DNA of 7,343 nt from Verrucomicrobiota bacterium (GCA_023426435.1 JAFAAS010000017.1:1-7343); one strand, 5' to 3'; shown: positions 1-7,059, counted from the first letter of the stretch. Numbers and translations are program-made. The notes: generated by a model not told the origin, from the sequence alone.

Positions 1-776
1 ACTGGGATCCGTTTCTCGTCGAGTTCGCGGATGGCATCGGCATCCGCTATTACGGCGTCGCCTACCTTCTCGGCTTCCTCGTCGGCGGCTGGTTGTTGTC
101 GCGGTATTGGAAAGCAAAGCGCTCCCAACTTCCGTCGGAACAGGTTTCAGATCTCATGATCGCGCTCGTGCTCGGCGTCATGATCGGCGGACGCCTCGGA
201 TCGTTTCTGCTCTACGACCCGGGAGCGTTGGTGCGCGATCCGTTGAGTTTCTTCCGCGTGTGGGAAGGCGGCATGGCGAGCCATGGCGGCATGGCCGGCG
301 TCGCGGTTGCGCTCGCATGGTTCGCGCGTTCGCGCAAAATCCCCTTCCTTCATCTCGGCGATCTCGTCGCCTCCGTCGCTCCGGCCGGGCTTTTTTTCGG
401 ACGCGTCGCCAACTTCATCAACGGCGAGCTCTGGGGAAAACCAACCACGGTGGCTTGGGCGGTGATCTTCCCGAAAAGCCCCGAACCGCTCCTGCCGCGA
501 CACCCGTCGCAGCTCTACGAGGCCGCGCTTGAAGGCCTGCTCATCTTCCTCGTCCTGCAGTGGCGATTCTGGAAAACCGACGCCGTGCAAAAATCGCCGG
601 GCCGTCTCGCCGGCGAATTCTTCCTGCTGTATGCGGTCGCGCGCGCCGTCTGCGAGGTGTTCCGTGAGCCGGACGCTTCACTGATCCTCGGCCTCAGCCG
701 CGGAACGTTCTACTCGGTCTTCCTTGTCGCCGCCGGGATCGCGTTGATCCTGGCCTCCCGCCGCCGTCCGGCGTAG
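1..776 (+). CDS. lgt: Prolipoprotein diacylglyceryl transferase, 5'-truncated by window edge
   Basis: Lgt is an integral inner-membrane enzyme that transfers diacylglycerol from phosphatidylglycerol to the lipobox cysteine of prolipoproteins, the first step of lipoprotein maturation. The frame is open from base 3 and gives 257 visible residues, beginning WDPFLVEFADGIGIRYYG, a typical Lgt N-terminal stretch. Perhaps 10-20 residues lie upstream, so the TTG at 93 is internal and not the start. Family marks follow in order: GGRLG near visible residue 62, the HGG motif with its histidine at about 94, the Lgt signature GRVANFINGELWG at 133-145 with the essential Arg and Asn, RHPSQLYEA at 166-174, and CEVFREPD near the C-terminus. 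Hydrophobic stretches between these fit the multi-pass topology. The gene ends with TAG at 774-776, inside a hairpin, and converges on glgC. Nothing suggests damage. Identification is secure. Confidence 0.96.
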   Translation, partial: WDPFLVEFADGIGIRYYGVAYLLGFLVGGWLLSRYWKAKRSQLPSEQVSDLMIALVLGVMIGGRLGSFLLYDPGALVRDPLSFFRVWEGGMASHGGMAGVAVALAWFARSRKIPFLHLGDLVASVAPAGLFFGRVANFINGELWGKPTTVAWAVIFPKSPEPLLPRHPSQLYEAALEGLLIFLVLQWRFWKTDAVQKSPGRLAGEFFLLYAVARAVCEVFREPDASLILGLSRGTFYSVFLVAAGIALILASRRRPA

Positions 777-794
777 CCCGACGACAGTCGGGCT
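775..794. terminator. Hairpin between convergent lgt and glgC, possible bidirectional terminator
   Basis: A perfect 8-bp inverted repeat, AGCCCGAC / GTCGGGCT with a GACA loop, begins within the lgt stop codon and lies 14 bp past the glgC stop on the other strand. Its position in a 31-bp convergent gap fits a shared transcription end. Neither side has a T-tract, so a classical intrinsic terminator is not shown. It could instead be an RNA 3'-end stabiliser or a copy of a dispersed palindrome. Confidence 0.5.
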
Positions 795-807
795 GCACCG
801 CGAACGC

Positions 808-2109
808 TCAGACCACCGTGCCCGGCGGTAGAATCGCGCCTTTCGTCACGCAGAGCACGCCATCGCGAATGATCACGTTGCCGTTCGCATACGTGCCGTC
901 CGCTTTTCCGATCGCACTCAATTCGCAGTCGTCGCCGATGCGTGCGTTTTTGTCGATGATCGCGTGACGCACGCGGCAGCGTTTGCCGACGCCGAGATTC
1001 GGCCGGCCCTGCTCGACGTTCGCGGCGAGCTGGTCCGCGGTCTCGTAGTAGTCGGCTCCCATCATCACCACGTCCTCGAGATCGCTGCCTTCGCCGACGT
1101 AAGAGCGAATGCCGAGCACGCAATGCTTCAGCCGCGAGTCGGTGAGAATCGCACCGTCGCCGATCACAACATGATCGATGTCGCAGCGGTTGAGCTTCGA
1201 CGCGGGCAGGTAGCGATCCTGCGTATAAATCGGCGCCGTCGGTTCGAAGAAATTGAAAGGCGGCAACGGCTGCGCCAGCGCGAGGTTCGCGGCGAAGAAC
1301 GCGTGCACCGTTCCAATATCCTCCCAATAGCCTTCGAAAATATGCGCGTAGAGTTTCTTCTTCCCCAGCAGTCCCGGGATGATCTCTTTTCCAAAATCCG
1401 TCTGCGTGTTCTCCAACGCTTCCGCGAGCACGGAACGGTTGAAAACATAGATGCCCATCGATGCCAGACACCGACGTTCGTCCGAGGGCGTCTTCAACGA
1501 GGCCTCGAGCGTCGGACTCAACGCCAGCCCGCGGATGATTTCCGGATCCTTCGGTTTCTCTACAAAGCGCTCGATCGACAGGTCATCGTGCACGCCCATG
1601 AGGCCAAGACCTTCGACCTTCGACACCGGAAACGGCACCGCCGCCAACGTCACGTCCGCGCCGGTTTGCACGTGCTGCTCGAGGATCTCCCGGAAATCCA
1701 TCCGGTAGAGCTGGTCGCCCGAAAGGATCAGCACGAGGTCATGCGGAAACGCCCGGAAATGCACCAGATTGCGACGCACCGCGTCGGCCGTTCCCTGATA
1801 CCAATCCACGCTTTTCTCCGTTTGCTCCGCAGAGAGAATGTCCACGAAACCGCCACCAAAAGGATCGAAGTGATACGTCGACTGGATATGCCGGTGAAGC
1901 GACGCGGTGTTGAACTGCGTCAGGATGAAGATCCGGTTGATATCCGAGTTGATGCAGTTGCTGATCGGGATGTCCACGAGCCGGTATTTGCCGGCGAGCG
2001 GAACGGCGGGTTTCGACCGTTCCTGGGTCAGCGGATGAAGACGTGTTCCGCGGCCGCCACCCATGATCACGGCGAGCACGCGTTTCTGAGGAGGCATGTT
2101 CAGAGGCAT
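808..2109 (-). CDS. glgC: Glucose-1-phosphate adenylyltransferase (ADP-glucose pyrophosphorylase), plant/cyanobacterial type
   Basis: This cytosolic enzyme makes ADP-glucose and pyrophosphate from ATP and glucose-1-phosphate, the regulated first step of glycogen synthesis. The 433-residue product matches the usual length of about 420-450. The nucleotidyltransferase domain has GGGRGTRLHPLT at 17-28, SKPAVPLAGKYRLVD at 32-46, QGTADAVR at 105-112, SGDQLYRMD at 130-138 (D132 corresponds to the catalytic Asp142 of E. coli) and FVEKP at 182-186 (K185 corresponds to Lys195, which binds glucose-1-phosphate). A C-terminal left-handed beta-helix follows, with IDKNARIG at 385-392 and an ending of the form KGAILPPGT. 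These details resemble cyanobacterial and plant enzymes more than enterobacterial GlgC. The ATG at 2109 is used here; an in-frame ATG four codons later (2097) is equally possible, as neither has a ribosome binding site. It is divergent from glmS and has no other glycogen gene beside it. Confidence 0.96.
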   Translation of the reverse strand: MPLNMPPQKRVLAVIMGGGRGTRLHPLTQERSKPAVPLAGKYRLVDIPISNCINSDINRIFILTQFNTASLHRHIQSTYHFDPFGGGFVDILSAEQTEKSVDWYQGTADAVRRNLVHFRAFPHDLVLILSGDQLYRMDFREILEQHVQTGADVTLAAVPFPVSKVEGLGLMGVHDDLSIERFVEKPKDPEIIRGLALSPTLEASLKTPSDERRCLASMGIYVFNRSVLAEALENTQTDFGKEIIPGLLGKKKLYAHIFEGYWEDIGTVHAFFAANLALAQPLPPFNFFEPTAPIYTQDRYLPASKLNRCDIDHVVIGDGAILTDSRLKHCVLGIRSYVGEGSDLEDVVMMGADYYETADQLAANVEQGRPNLGVGKRCRVRHAIIDKNARIGDDCELSAIGKADGTYANGNVIIRDGVLCVTKGAILPPGTVV

Positions 2110-2183
2110 ATAAAAGGTCGGGGTTTAATCCTTGCTGCACCTTTGTTCGCGGCGCTTACTTCGCCAGACTAAAAGCTGAAAAT
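2110..2183. promoter_or_regulatory. Divergent glgC/glmS spacer, presumed to hold both promoters
   Basis: This 74-bp stretch separates the start codons of two divergently transcribed genes, so their promoters should lie here or just inside the neighbouring coding ends. I cannot identify a convincing -35/-10 pair on either strand; a TTGTTC at 2143 on the + strand has no good -10 partner. Neither start has a Shine-Dalgarno sequence. The spacer is too short for a glmS ribozyme. Confidence 0.4.
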
Positions 2184-4037
2184 ATGTGTGGAATCGTTGG
2201 CTATGTCGGTAAGCAGAAAGCATCTGCAATTATCCTGGAGGGCCTCAAGCGGCTCGAGTATCGGGGCTACGACTCCTCAGGAATTTGTATTTTGCAGGGT
2301 CGCAAGCTGGATGTAGCGAAAAAAGTAGGACGCGTGGACGTCCTCGTGAAAGAAACCGCGAAGCGCCAGTTCACCGGCACCACCGGGATCGGCCACACGC
2401 GCTGGGCCACGCACGGCGGCGTCACCGACGCCAACGCCCACCCGCACGTCAGCAGCGACGGCAAGTTCGCGATCATTCACAACGGCGTGATCGAAAACTA
2501 CGCCCAGATGAAAACCTTCCTGCTGGGCAAGGGCTACACCTTCGATTCGCAAACCGATACCGAGGCGCTCGCCAACCTCATCGCCTATCACTACGCCAAG
2601 GAGCCCGCCGATCAAAACGGCCAGAACCGCTTCGTCGAAAGCGTGCGCAAGGCTCTCCTTCACGTCGAGGGCACCTACGGCATCGCCGTCCTCTGCGTCG
2701 ATTATCCCGGCGAGATCGTCGCCGCCCGCGAAGCCTCCCCCCTCATTCTCGGCGTGGGCGATGGCGAATACATCCTCGCGTCCGACGCCTCCGCGCTCAT
2801 CAGCCGCACGCAAAACGTCGTTTACCTGAAAGACGGCGAACTCGTTCACATCACCCCGGCCACGTTCTCCATCACCACCCGCGACCAGGCCGACGTCTCC
2901 CCGGTCGTCGACAAGATCACGTGGTCGATCACCGACGCCGAAAAAGGCGACTTCGCGCACTTCATGGAGAAGGAAATTTTCGAGCAGCCGATCGCGCTCG
3001 AAAACGCCATGCGCGGCCGCTTCTCCGCCGACGGCAGCACCGCCCAATTCGGCGGCCTCAACGTCACCGCCGGCGAACTTCGCCAAATCGAACGCTACCT
3101 TTTCTGCGCCTGCGGCACCGCCTGGCACGCGTGCCTCGTCACCGAGCACTTGATCGAGCGTTTCGCGCGCATCCCCGTCGAGGTCGATTACGCCTCCGAA
3201 TTCCGCTACCGCAACGCGCCGCTCCATCCCGACACGCTCTTCTTCGTGATGAGCCAGTCCGGCGAGACGATCGACACCCTCGCCGCCCTCCGCGAAGCCA
3301 AGCGCAAAGGCCACCGCGTCCTCGCCGTCAGCAATGTCGTCGGCTCCAGCATCGCGCGCGAAGCCGATGGCGGCATCTATCAGCACGTCGGGCCCGAAAT
3401 CGGCGTCGCTTCCACCAAGGCCTTCACCTCGCAAATCCTCATCGGCGCCATGCTCGCGCTGTATCTCGGTCGCATGCGCGACATGAGCTACACCGACGGC
3501 GTGCAATACGTGAACGCGTTGAAGGGCGCGCCCGACCTCGTTCGCCGCGCGCTCCAGCAGGCCGCGCATATCCGCGAGATTGCGAAGCGCTTCGCCGACT
3601 CGACCGACATGCTCTTCCTCGGTCGCCTCTCGCTCTTCCCGCTCGCTCTCGAGGGCGCGCTGAAGCTCAAGGAAATCTCCTACATCCACGCCGAGGGCTA
3701 TCCGGCCGCGGAAATGAAACACGGCCCGATCGCGCTCATCAGCGAAACCTGCCCGAGCGTCATCTTCGCGACGCAATCCGAGATCTTCAACAAGGTCGTC
3801 TCGTCCATGCAGGAGATCAAAGCCCGCAAGGGCCCGATCATCGCGATCGTCACCGAGGGCACCGAATTGCCGGAAGGCCTGGCCGACGAAATCATCCCGA
3901 TTCCCGCCTGCCACGAAGCTGTTCTCCCCATCGTCGCCGCGATTCCGGTTCAGCTGCTCAGCTACTACATCGCCGTCGAACGCGGCTGCGATGTCGACAA
4001 GCCGCGCAACCTCGCGAAATCCGTCACCGTCGAGTGA
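2184..4037 (+). CDS. glmS: Glutamine--fructose-6-phosphate aminotransferase (isomerizing)
   Basis: GlmS converts fructose-6-phosphate and glutamine to glucosamine-6-phosphate and glutamate in the cytosol, the committed step toward UDP-GlcNAc for peptidoglycan and LPS. The 617-residue product matches the family (about 609 in E. coli). It opens MCGIVGYVG, so Cys2 becomes the N-terminal nucleophile once Met is removed, which fixes the start. The class II glutamine amidotransferase domain shows LEYRGYDSSG at 24-33, GHTRWATHG at 70-78, HNGVIENY at 99-106 and DTEA from 125. Two SIS sugar-phosphate domains follow, with CGTAWHAC near 309-316, SQSGET at 357-362 and KLKEISYIHAEGYPAAEMKHGP around 494-515, including the isomerase residues E497 and H513 (E. 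coli Glu488 and His504). The C-terminus NLAKSVTVE carries the conserved Lys. All catalytic residues I can check are present. It is followed by trpE 147 bp downstream on the same strand. Confidence 0.98.
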   Translation: MCGIVGYVGKQKASAIILEGLKRLEYRGYDSSGICILQGRKLDVAKKVGRVDVLVKETAKRQFTGTTGIGHTRWATHGGVTDANAHPHVSSDGKFAIIHNGVIENYAQMKTFLLGKGYTFDSQTDTEALANLIAYHYAKEPADQNGQNRFVESVRKALLHVEGTYGIAVLCVDYPGEIVAAREASPLILGVGDGEYILASDASALISRTQNVVYLKDGELVHITPATFSITTRDQADVSPVVDKITWSITDAEKGDFAHFMEKEIFEQPIALENAMRGRFSADGSTAQFGGLNVTAGELRQIERYLFCACGTAWHACLVTEHLIERFARIPVEVDYASEFRYRNAPLHPDTLFFVMSQSGETIDTLAALREAKRKGHRVLAVSNVVGSSIAREADGGIYQHVGPEIGVASTKAFTSQILIGAMLALYLGRMRDMSYTDGVQYVNALKGAPDLVRRALQQAAHIREIAKRFADSTDMLFLGRLSLFPLALEGALKLKEISYIHAEGYPAAEMKHGPIALISETCPSVIFATQSEIFNKVVSSMQEIKARKGPIIAIVTEGTELPEGLADEIIPIPACHEAVLPIVAAIPVQLLSYYIAVERGCDVDKPRNLAKSVTVE

Positions 4038-4047
4038 CGCCCCGGAC

Positions 4048-4067
4048 GGCGCCGCCCCGCCGGCGCC
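4048..4067 (+). terminator. GC-only hairpin after glmS, candidate weak terminator
   Basis: Seven base pairs, GGCGCCG / CGGCGCC with a 6-nt loop, lie 10 bp past the glmS stop. There is no T-tract behind the stem, so rho-independent termination is unproven. It may attenuate read-through into trpE or protect the glmS mRNA 3' end. Confidence 0.35.
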
Positions 4068-4143
4068 ATGATCCCGCCGATCCGCGCCACCGCCACAACG
4101 GCGCATCCAAGCCGCCACTACAGTTTACCGGCCCTCAATCGCC

Positions 4144-4163
4144 TTGCCGACACCCTTCGGCAA
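4144..4163. promoter_or_regulatory. Inverted repeat in the trpE leader, possible operator or leader hairpin
   Basis: A perfect 7-bp inverted repeat, TTGCCGA / TCGGCAA with a CACCCT loop, ends 21 bp before the trpE ATG. It could be a repressor operator or an RNA hairpin near the start codon. No T-tract follows and no tryptophan-rich leader peptide is seen. Function is inferred from position only. Confidence 0.3.
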
Positions 4164-4184
4164 CCGCATAAGCCGACTCCCCCG

Positions 4185-5666
4185 ATGAACATCCATCCGA
4201 GCCGCGACGCCTTCGTTGAACTCGCCACCCAGGGCAACGTCATCCCCGTTTGCACCGATCTGATGGCCGACTTCGAAACGCCCGTCTCCGCTTACGCGAA
4301 ACTCAAGGAAGCCGGCCCTTCCTACCTGCTCGAATCCGTCGAAGGCGGCGAAACGCTCTCCCGCTACAGTTTCATCGGTTGCCGCCCGCGGAAGATTTTC
4401 ATCTGCGGTCCCGAAACCACCGAAATCCGCATCCCCGGACAACCCGCGCAGACGCTCCCCACTCCCGCCGACCCGCTCACGCTGATCGAAACCGAAATGA
4501 GCGGCTATCGCCCGGTTTCGCTGCCCGACCTTCCCCGCTTCACCGGCGGCGCCGTCGGTTTTGTCGCTTACGAATACGTCAGCCGCGTCGAACCCAGCGT
4601 CCCCACCGCTCCGGTCAACGAACTCGGCACGCCGCTGCTCTATTTCATGTTGTCCGATTCGCTGCTGATCTTCGATCGCGCGAAACAAACGCTCCGCCTC
4701 TGCGTGAACGCCCACGTCAACGGCGATCCCGCCGCCGCCTACGATCGCGCCGTGACCGAGCTCGAGCATCTTTACGCAATTTTGAAACAACCGCGCGAGA
4801 TCGCTCCCGCCCCGCTGATCGAACCCGGAAAACCGTCCGTTCCCGCCGGCAACTTCACCCGCGAGCGTTTCGAAAAAGTGGTCGACGACGGCAAGGAATA
4901 CATCCGCTCCGGCGACATCATCCAGTTCGTCCCATCGCAGCGCTTTTCCCGCGCGTTCAACCAATCGCCGCTCGATCTCTACCGCGCCCTCCGCACGGTA
5001 AACCCGTCGCCCTACATGTTCATTCTCGAAGCGGGCGACTTCTCCATCGTCGGCGCGTCTCCCGAGGTGCACGTGCGTCTCACCGACGGGCTCGTGGAAA
5101 TCCGCCCGATCGCCGGCACGCGCAAACGCGGCGCCACTGCCGCCGAAGACGCCGCGCTCGAAAAGGATCTCCTCGCCGACGAAAAAGAGCGCGCCGAGCA
5201 CCTCATGCTGGTCGATCTCGCGCGCAACGACATCGGCCGCGTCTGCCGCTATGGCTCCATCCGCGTGCCCGAGTTGATGGTGATCGAGCGCTACTCGCAC
5301 GTGATGCACATCGTCTCGCAGGTCGAAGGCGATATCGCGCCCGGCCGCACCGCCTACGATCTGATGCGCGCAACCTTCCCCGCCGGCACCGTCAGCGGCG
5401 CCCCGAAGATCCGCGCAATGCAAATCATCGCTTCTTACGAGCCGACGCAGCGCGGCTTCTACGCCGGTGCGTTGGGATATTTTGGATACGACGGCAACAT
5501 GGACACCTGCATCATGCTGCGCACCGCGTTGCTCAAGGACGGCCAGATCCACATCCAGGCCGGCGCCGGCGTCGTCGCCGCTTCCGTCCCCGCCGCCGAA
5601 TATCAAGAAACCATCAGCAAAGCCTCCGCCCTCTTCAAAGCCGTGGCGATGGCCGAGCAATTTTAG
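4185..5666 (+). CDS. trpE: Anthranilate synthase component I
   Basis: TrpE converts chorismate and ammonia, normally supplied from glutamine by TrpG, to anthranilate and pyruvate, the first step of tryptophan synthesis. From the ATG at 4185 the protein has 493 residues, typical for the family, and starts MNIHPSRDAFVELATQGNVIP, which aligns with the usual N-terminus. An ATG at 4068 in the same frame would add 39 Pro/Arg-rich residues without family resemblance and lies beside a hairpin, so it was rejected. The N-terminal domain has LLESVEGGE at 48-56, the motif that binds tryptophan for feedback inhibition. The chorismate-binding domain has IAGTRKRG from 309, EKERAEHLMLVDLARND at 333-349, FPAGTVSGAPK at 398-408, then GFYAGALGYFGYDGNMDTCI and QAGAGVVAASVP. 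PabB is the main alternative, but the LLES motif and overall match favour TrpE. No trpG or other trp gene is adjacent. No Shine-Dalgarno sequence precedes the start. Confidence 0.95.
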   Translation: MNIHPSRDAFVELATQGNVIPVCTDLMADFETPVSAYAKLKEAGPSYLLESVEGGETLSRYSFIGCRPRKIFICGPETTEIRIPGQPAQTLPTPADPLTLIETEMSGYRPVSLPDLPRFTGGAVGFVAYEYVSRVEPSVPTAPVNELGTPLLYFMLSDSLLIFDRAKQTLRLCVNAHVNGDPAAAYDRAVTELEHLYAILKQPREIAPAPLIEPGKPSVPAGNFTRERFEKVVDDGKEYIRSGDIIQFVPSQRFSRAFNQSPLDLYRALRTVNPSPYMFILEAGDFSIVGASPEVHVRLTDGLVEIRPIAGTRKRGATAAEDAALEKDLLADEKERAEHLMLVDLARNDIGRVCRYGSIRVPELMVIERYSHVMHIVSQVEGDIAPGRTAYDLMRATFPAGTVSGAPKIRAMQIIASYEPTQRGFYAGALGYFGYDGNMDTCIMLRTALLKDGQIHIQAGAGVVAASVPAAEYQETISKASALFKAVAMAEQF

Positions 5667-5908
5667 CTGGTAGTCTGATGGAGGCGCGGTGCCCTCACCG
5701 CGCCACGCGCCCCCGCGGCCCCGCTGCCTTCTACTCTCGTGCGACACCCTGTCGCGTTCTGCGCCCGCCGATGCGCCACATTCGCAGCCCCTCGGGCCGC
5801 TTTCCGCGTAACTTCCTAGGGCGCGGCGCGTATCTCTAACTGGAACGTCTTCCGCTATGGGTTGGGAACAAACCGAAAACGCAAGGCTTCTAATTCTTCA
5901 CACGTATC
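5667..5908. other. Intergenic spacer between trpE and the sigma gene, with GC-rich palindromes
   Basis: These 242 bp show no credible gene. They hold a perfect 9-bp stem-loop just after trpE (5683-5704) and a smaller one, GCGACA / TGTCGC with a CCC loop, at 5741-5755. The last 80 bp are less GC-rich and should carry the promoter and untranslated leader of the sigma gene. I see only weak candidates (TTGGGA at 5862 and TCTAAT at 5889, with 21 bp between them, too far apart) and no Shine-Dalgarno sequence. Confidence 0.6.
5683..5704. repeat. Perfect 9-bp palindromic stem-loop, REP-like or trpE 3' hairpin
   Basis: GGCGCGGTG and CACCGCGCC form a perfect 9-bp stem around the tetranucleotide CCCT, 16 bp past the trpE stop. 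It lacks a T-tract. I believe similar GCGCGGTG...CACCGCGC palindromes are dispersed in Opitutaceae genomes, but that is from memory and unchecked. It may end the trpE transcript or be one copy of a short interspersed element. Confidence 0.55.
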
Positions 5909-6970
5909 ATGCCCCTCAAGAACAAAACCATTTCCACCGGCACCGAGTCCGAGACCTTTGTTCCGACGGCAGTCGAACTCGCGGACGCGCCCCCCTCTTT
6001 CCTTGAGAAACCGGATCGCGCCCCCGCGGAACAGATCGCTCATGGTGACCGCAGCAATCTCCAACTCTATCTTCAGGAAATCGGCAAAACGCCGCTCCTG
6101 ACCATCGAAGAGGAAATCGCCCTCGCGAAACGCATTCGTCGCGGCGACAAGGAGGCCCGCGATCACATGATCAAGGCCAACCTTCGTCTCGTCGTGAAGA
6201 TCGCGATGGACTACAAGGACTTCGGCCTGCCGCTCCTCGACCTGATCAGCGAAGGCAACATCGGCCTCATCAAGGCCGTCGAGCGCTTCGACCCCCGCAA
6301 GGGCGGCAAGCTCTCGACCTACGCTGCCTGGTGGATCAAGCAGTCGATCAAGCGCGCCCTCGCCAACCAATCCAAGACGATCCGCTTGCCCGTTCACTTG
6401 GTCGACAAGATTTCCAAGATGCGCCGCACCGCGATGGCGCTCACCGAAGAGCTCGGACGCGAACCCACCGACGAAGAGTTGGCGGTCGAACTTCAGATTC
6501 CGACCAGCAAGGTCGCGCACCTGAAGTCCGTCAGCGTTCGCCCCGCCTCCCTCGACGCTCCCGTCGGCGAGGAGGGCGACTCCGCGACGTTCGGCGAAAT
6601 CGTCGGCGACGACAACGCCGTCAGTCCGTTCGAAGGCCTTCGCGAGAAGAACCTCAACTCCGACCTCCACGCGATGGTCGCCTCGCTCGACGAGCGCGAA
6701 GCGGAGATCATCCGCCTTCGCTTCGGCCTCGACGGCAAGGACGAGCTTACGCTCGAGGAAGTCGGCAAACGGTTCCACGTCACGCGCGAGCGTATCCGCC
6801 AGCTCGAATACCTCGCCCTCTCGAAAATCCGCAAGGCCATGGCCAAGCACGAGGCCATCCGCTCGAGCGAAGAAATCGAAGAGGAAGACCGCGTGCGCCA
6901 GCGCATGGACGTCATTCGCGAATTCATCGAAGCGAAGTCCAAGCGCTCCGGCAAAACGGGCCGCAACTAA
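5909..6970 (+). CDS. RNA polymerase sigma factor, sigma-70 RpoD/SigA family
   Basis: This is a sigma subunit that directs RNA polymerase to promoters. It has 353 residues. Residues 1-46 are a poorly conserved lead-in, and region 1.1 of large RpoD proteins is absent. Region 1.2 starts at about 47 (DRSNLQLYLQEIGKTPLLT). Regions 2.1-2.4 span about 85-165, with DLISEGNIGLIKAVERFDP (111-129) and LSTYAAWWIKQSIKRAL (135-151), the -10 recognition helix. Region 3 follows with LPVHLVDKISKMRR and GREPTDEELA. Region 4 has SLDEREAEIIRLRFGL (259-274) and the helix-turn-helix VTRERIRQLE (291-300), whose R293, E294, R297 and Q298 match the -35 contact residues. A charged tail of about 40 residues ends the protein. 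Whether it is the essential primary sigma or a group 2 relative cannot be settled here: region 1.1 is also missing from some primary sigmas, such as those of Bacteroidota. I therefore give no symbol; rpoD is the likely database name. It is monocistronic between a 242-bp spacer and a terminator. Confidence 0.93.
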   Translation: MPLKNKTISTGTESETFVPTAVELADAPPSFLEKPDRAPAEQIAHGDRSNLQLYLQEIGKTPLLTIEEEIALAKRIRRGDKEARDHMIKANLRLVVKIAMDYKDFGLPLLDLISEGNIGLIKAVERFDPRKGGKLSTYAAWWIKQSIKRALANQSKTIRLPVHLVDKISKMRRTAMALTEELGREPTDEELAVELQIPTSKVAHLKSVSVRPASLDAPVGEEGDSATFGEIVGDDNAVSPFEGLREKNLNSDLHAMVASLDEREAEIIRLRFGLDGKDELTLEEVGKRFHVTRERIRQLEYLALSKIRKAMAKHEAIRSSEEIEEEDRVRQRMDVIREFIEAKSKRSGKTGRN

Positions 6971-6993
6971 GCCGCGCTCCTTTTCCTTCACTC

Positions 6994-7023
6994 AGGCCGA
7001 CGCATCCCGCGTCGGCCTTTTTT
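6994..7023 (+). terminator. Intrinsic terminator of the sigma factor gene
   Basis: A perfect 10-bp stem, AGGCCGACGC / GCGTCGGCCT with a 5-nt ATCCC loop, runs straight into six T residues. It begins 24 bp past the sigma gene stop. This is the only hairpin in the window with the full form of a rho-independent terminator. Confidence 0.9.
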
Positions 7024-7059
7024 CGTATCCGACACGAAACGGCCCGCTCGAGCGCCGTT

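Noticed and set aside
93..95. TTG at 93 as the start of lgt
   Set aside because: The frame is open back to base 3 and encodes the conserved Lgt N-terminal segment, so the gene begins before the window.
2110..2183. A glmS ribozyme or riboswitch ahead of glmS
   Set aside because: The spacer is only 74 bp and shows none of the expected pseudoknot arms; the ribozyme is known chiefly from Firmicutes.
4048..4067. A strong rho-independent terminator after glmS
   Set aside because: The stem is convincing but is followed by ATGATCCCG and no run of T, so only a weak call is justified.
2277..4118. A long open frame of about 600 codons antisense to glmS, and similar ones opposite trpE (4125-5747), the sigma gene (5855-6991) and glgC (964-2172)
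   Set aside because: These mirror genuine genes in very GC-rich codon usage, where stop codons are rare in other frames. Their products are low-complexity in Arg, Gly, Ala and Asp, with no recognisable domain.
4068..4184. An upstream in-frame start that would extend TrpE by 39 residues
   Set aside because: The added stretch is Pro/Arg-rich without TrpE resemblance, and the family N-terminus begins naturally at the ATG at 4185.
5667..5908. A small protein gene or RNA gene in the spacer before the sigma gene
   Set aside because: Short frames there have no start context or family resemblance, and no tRNA-like fold or other RNA signature is seen.
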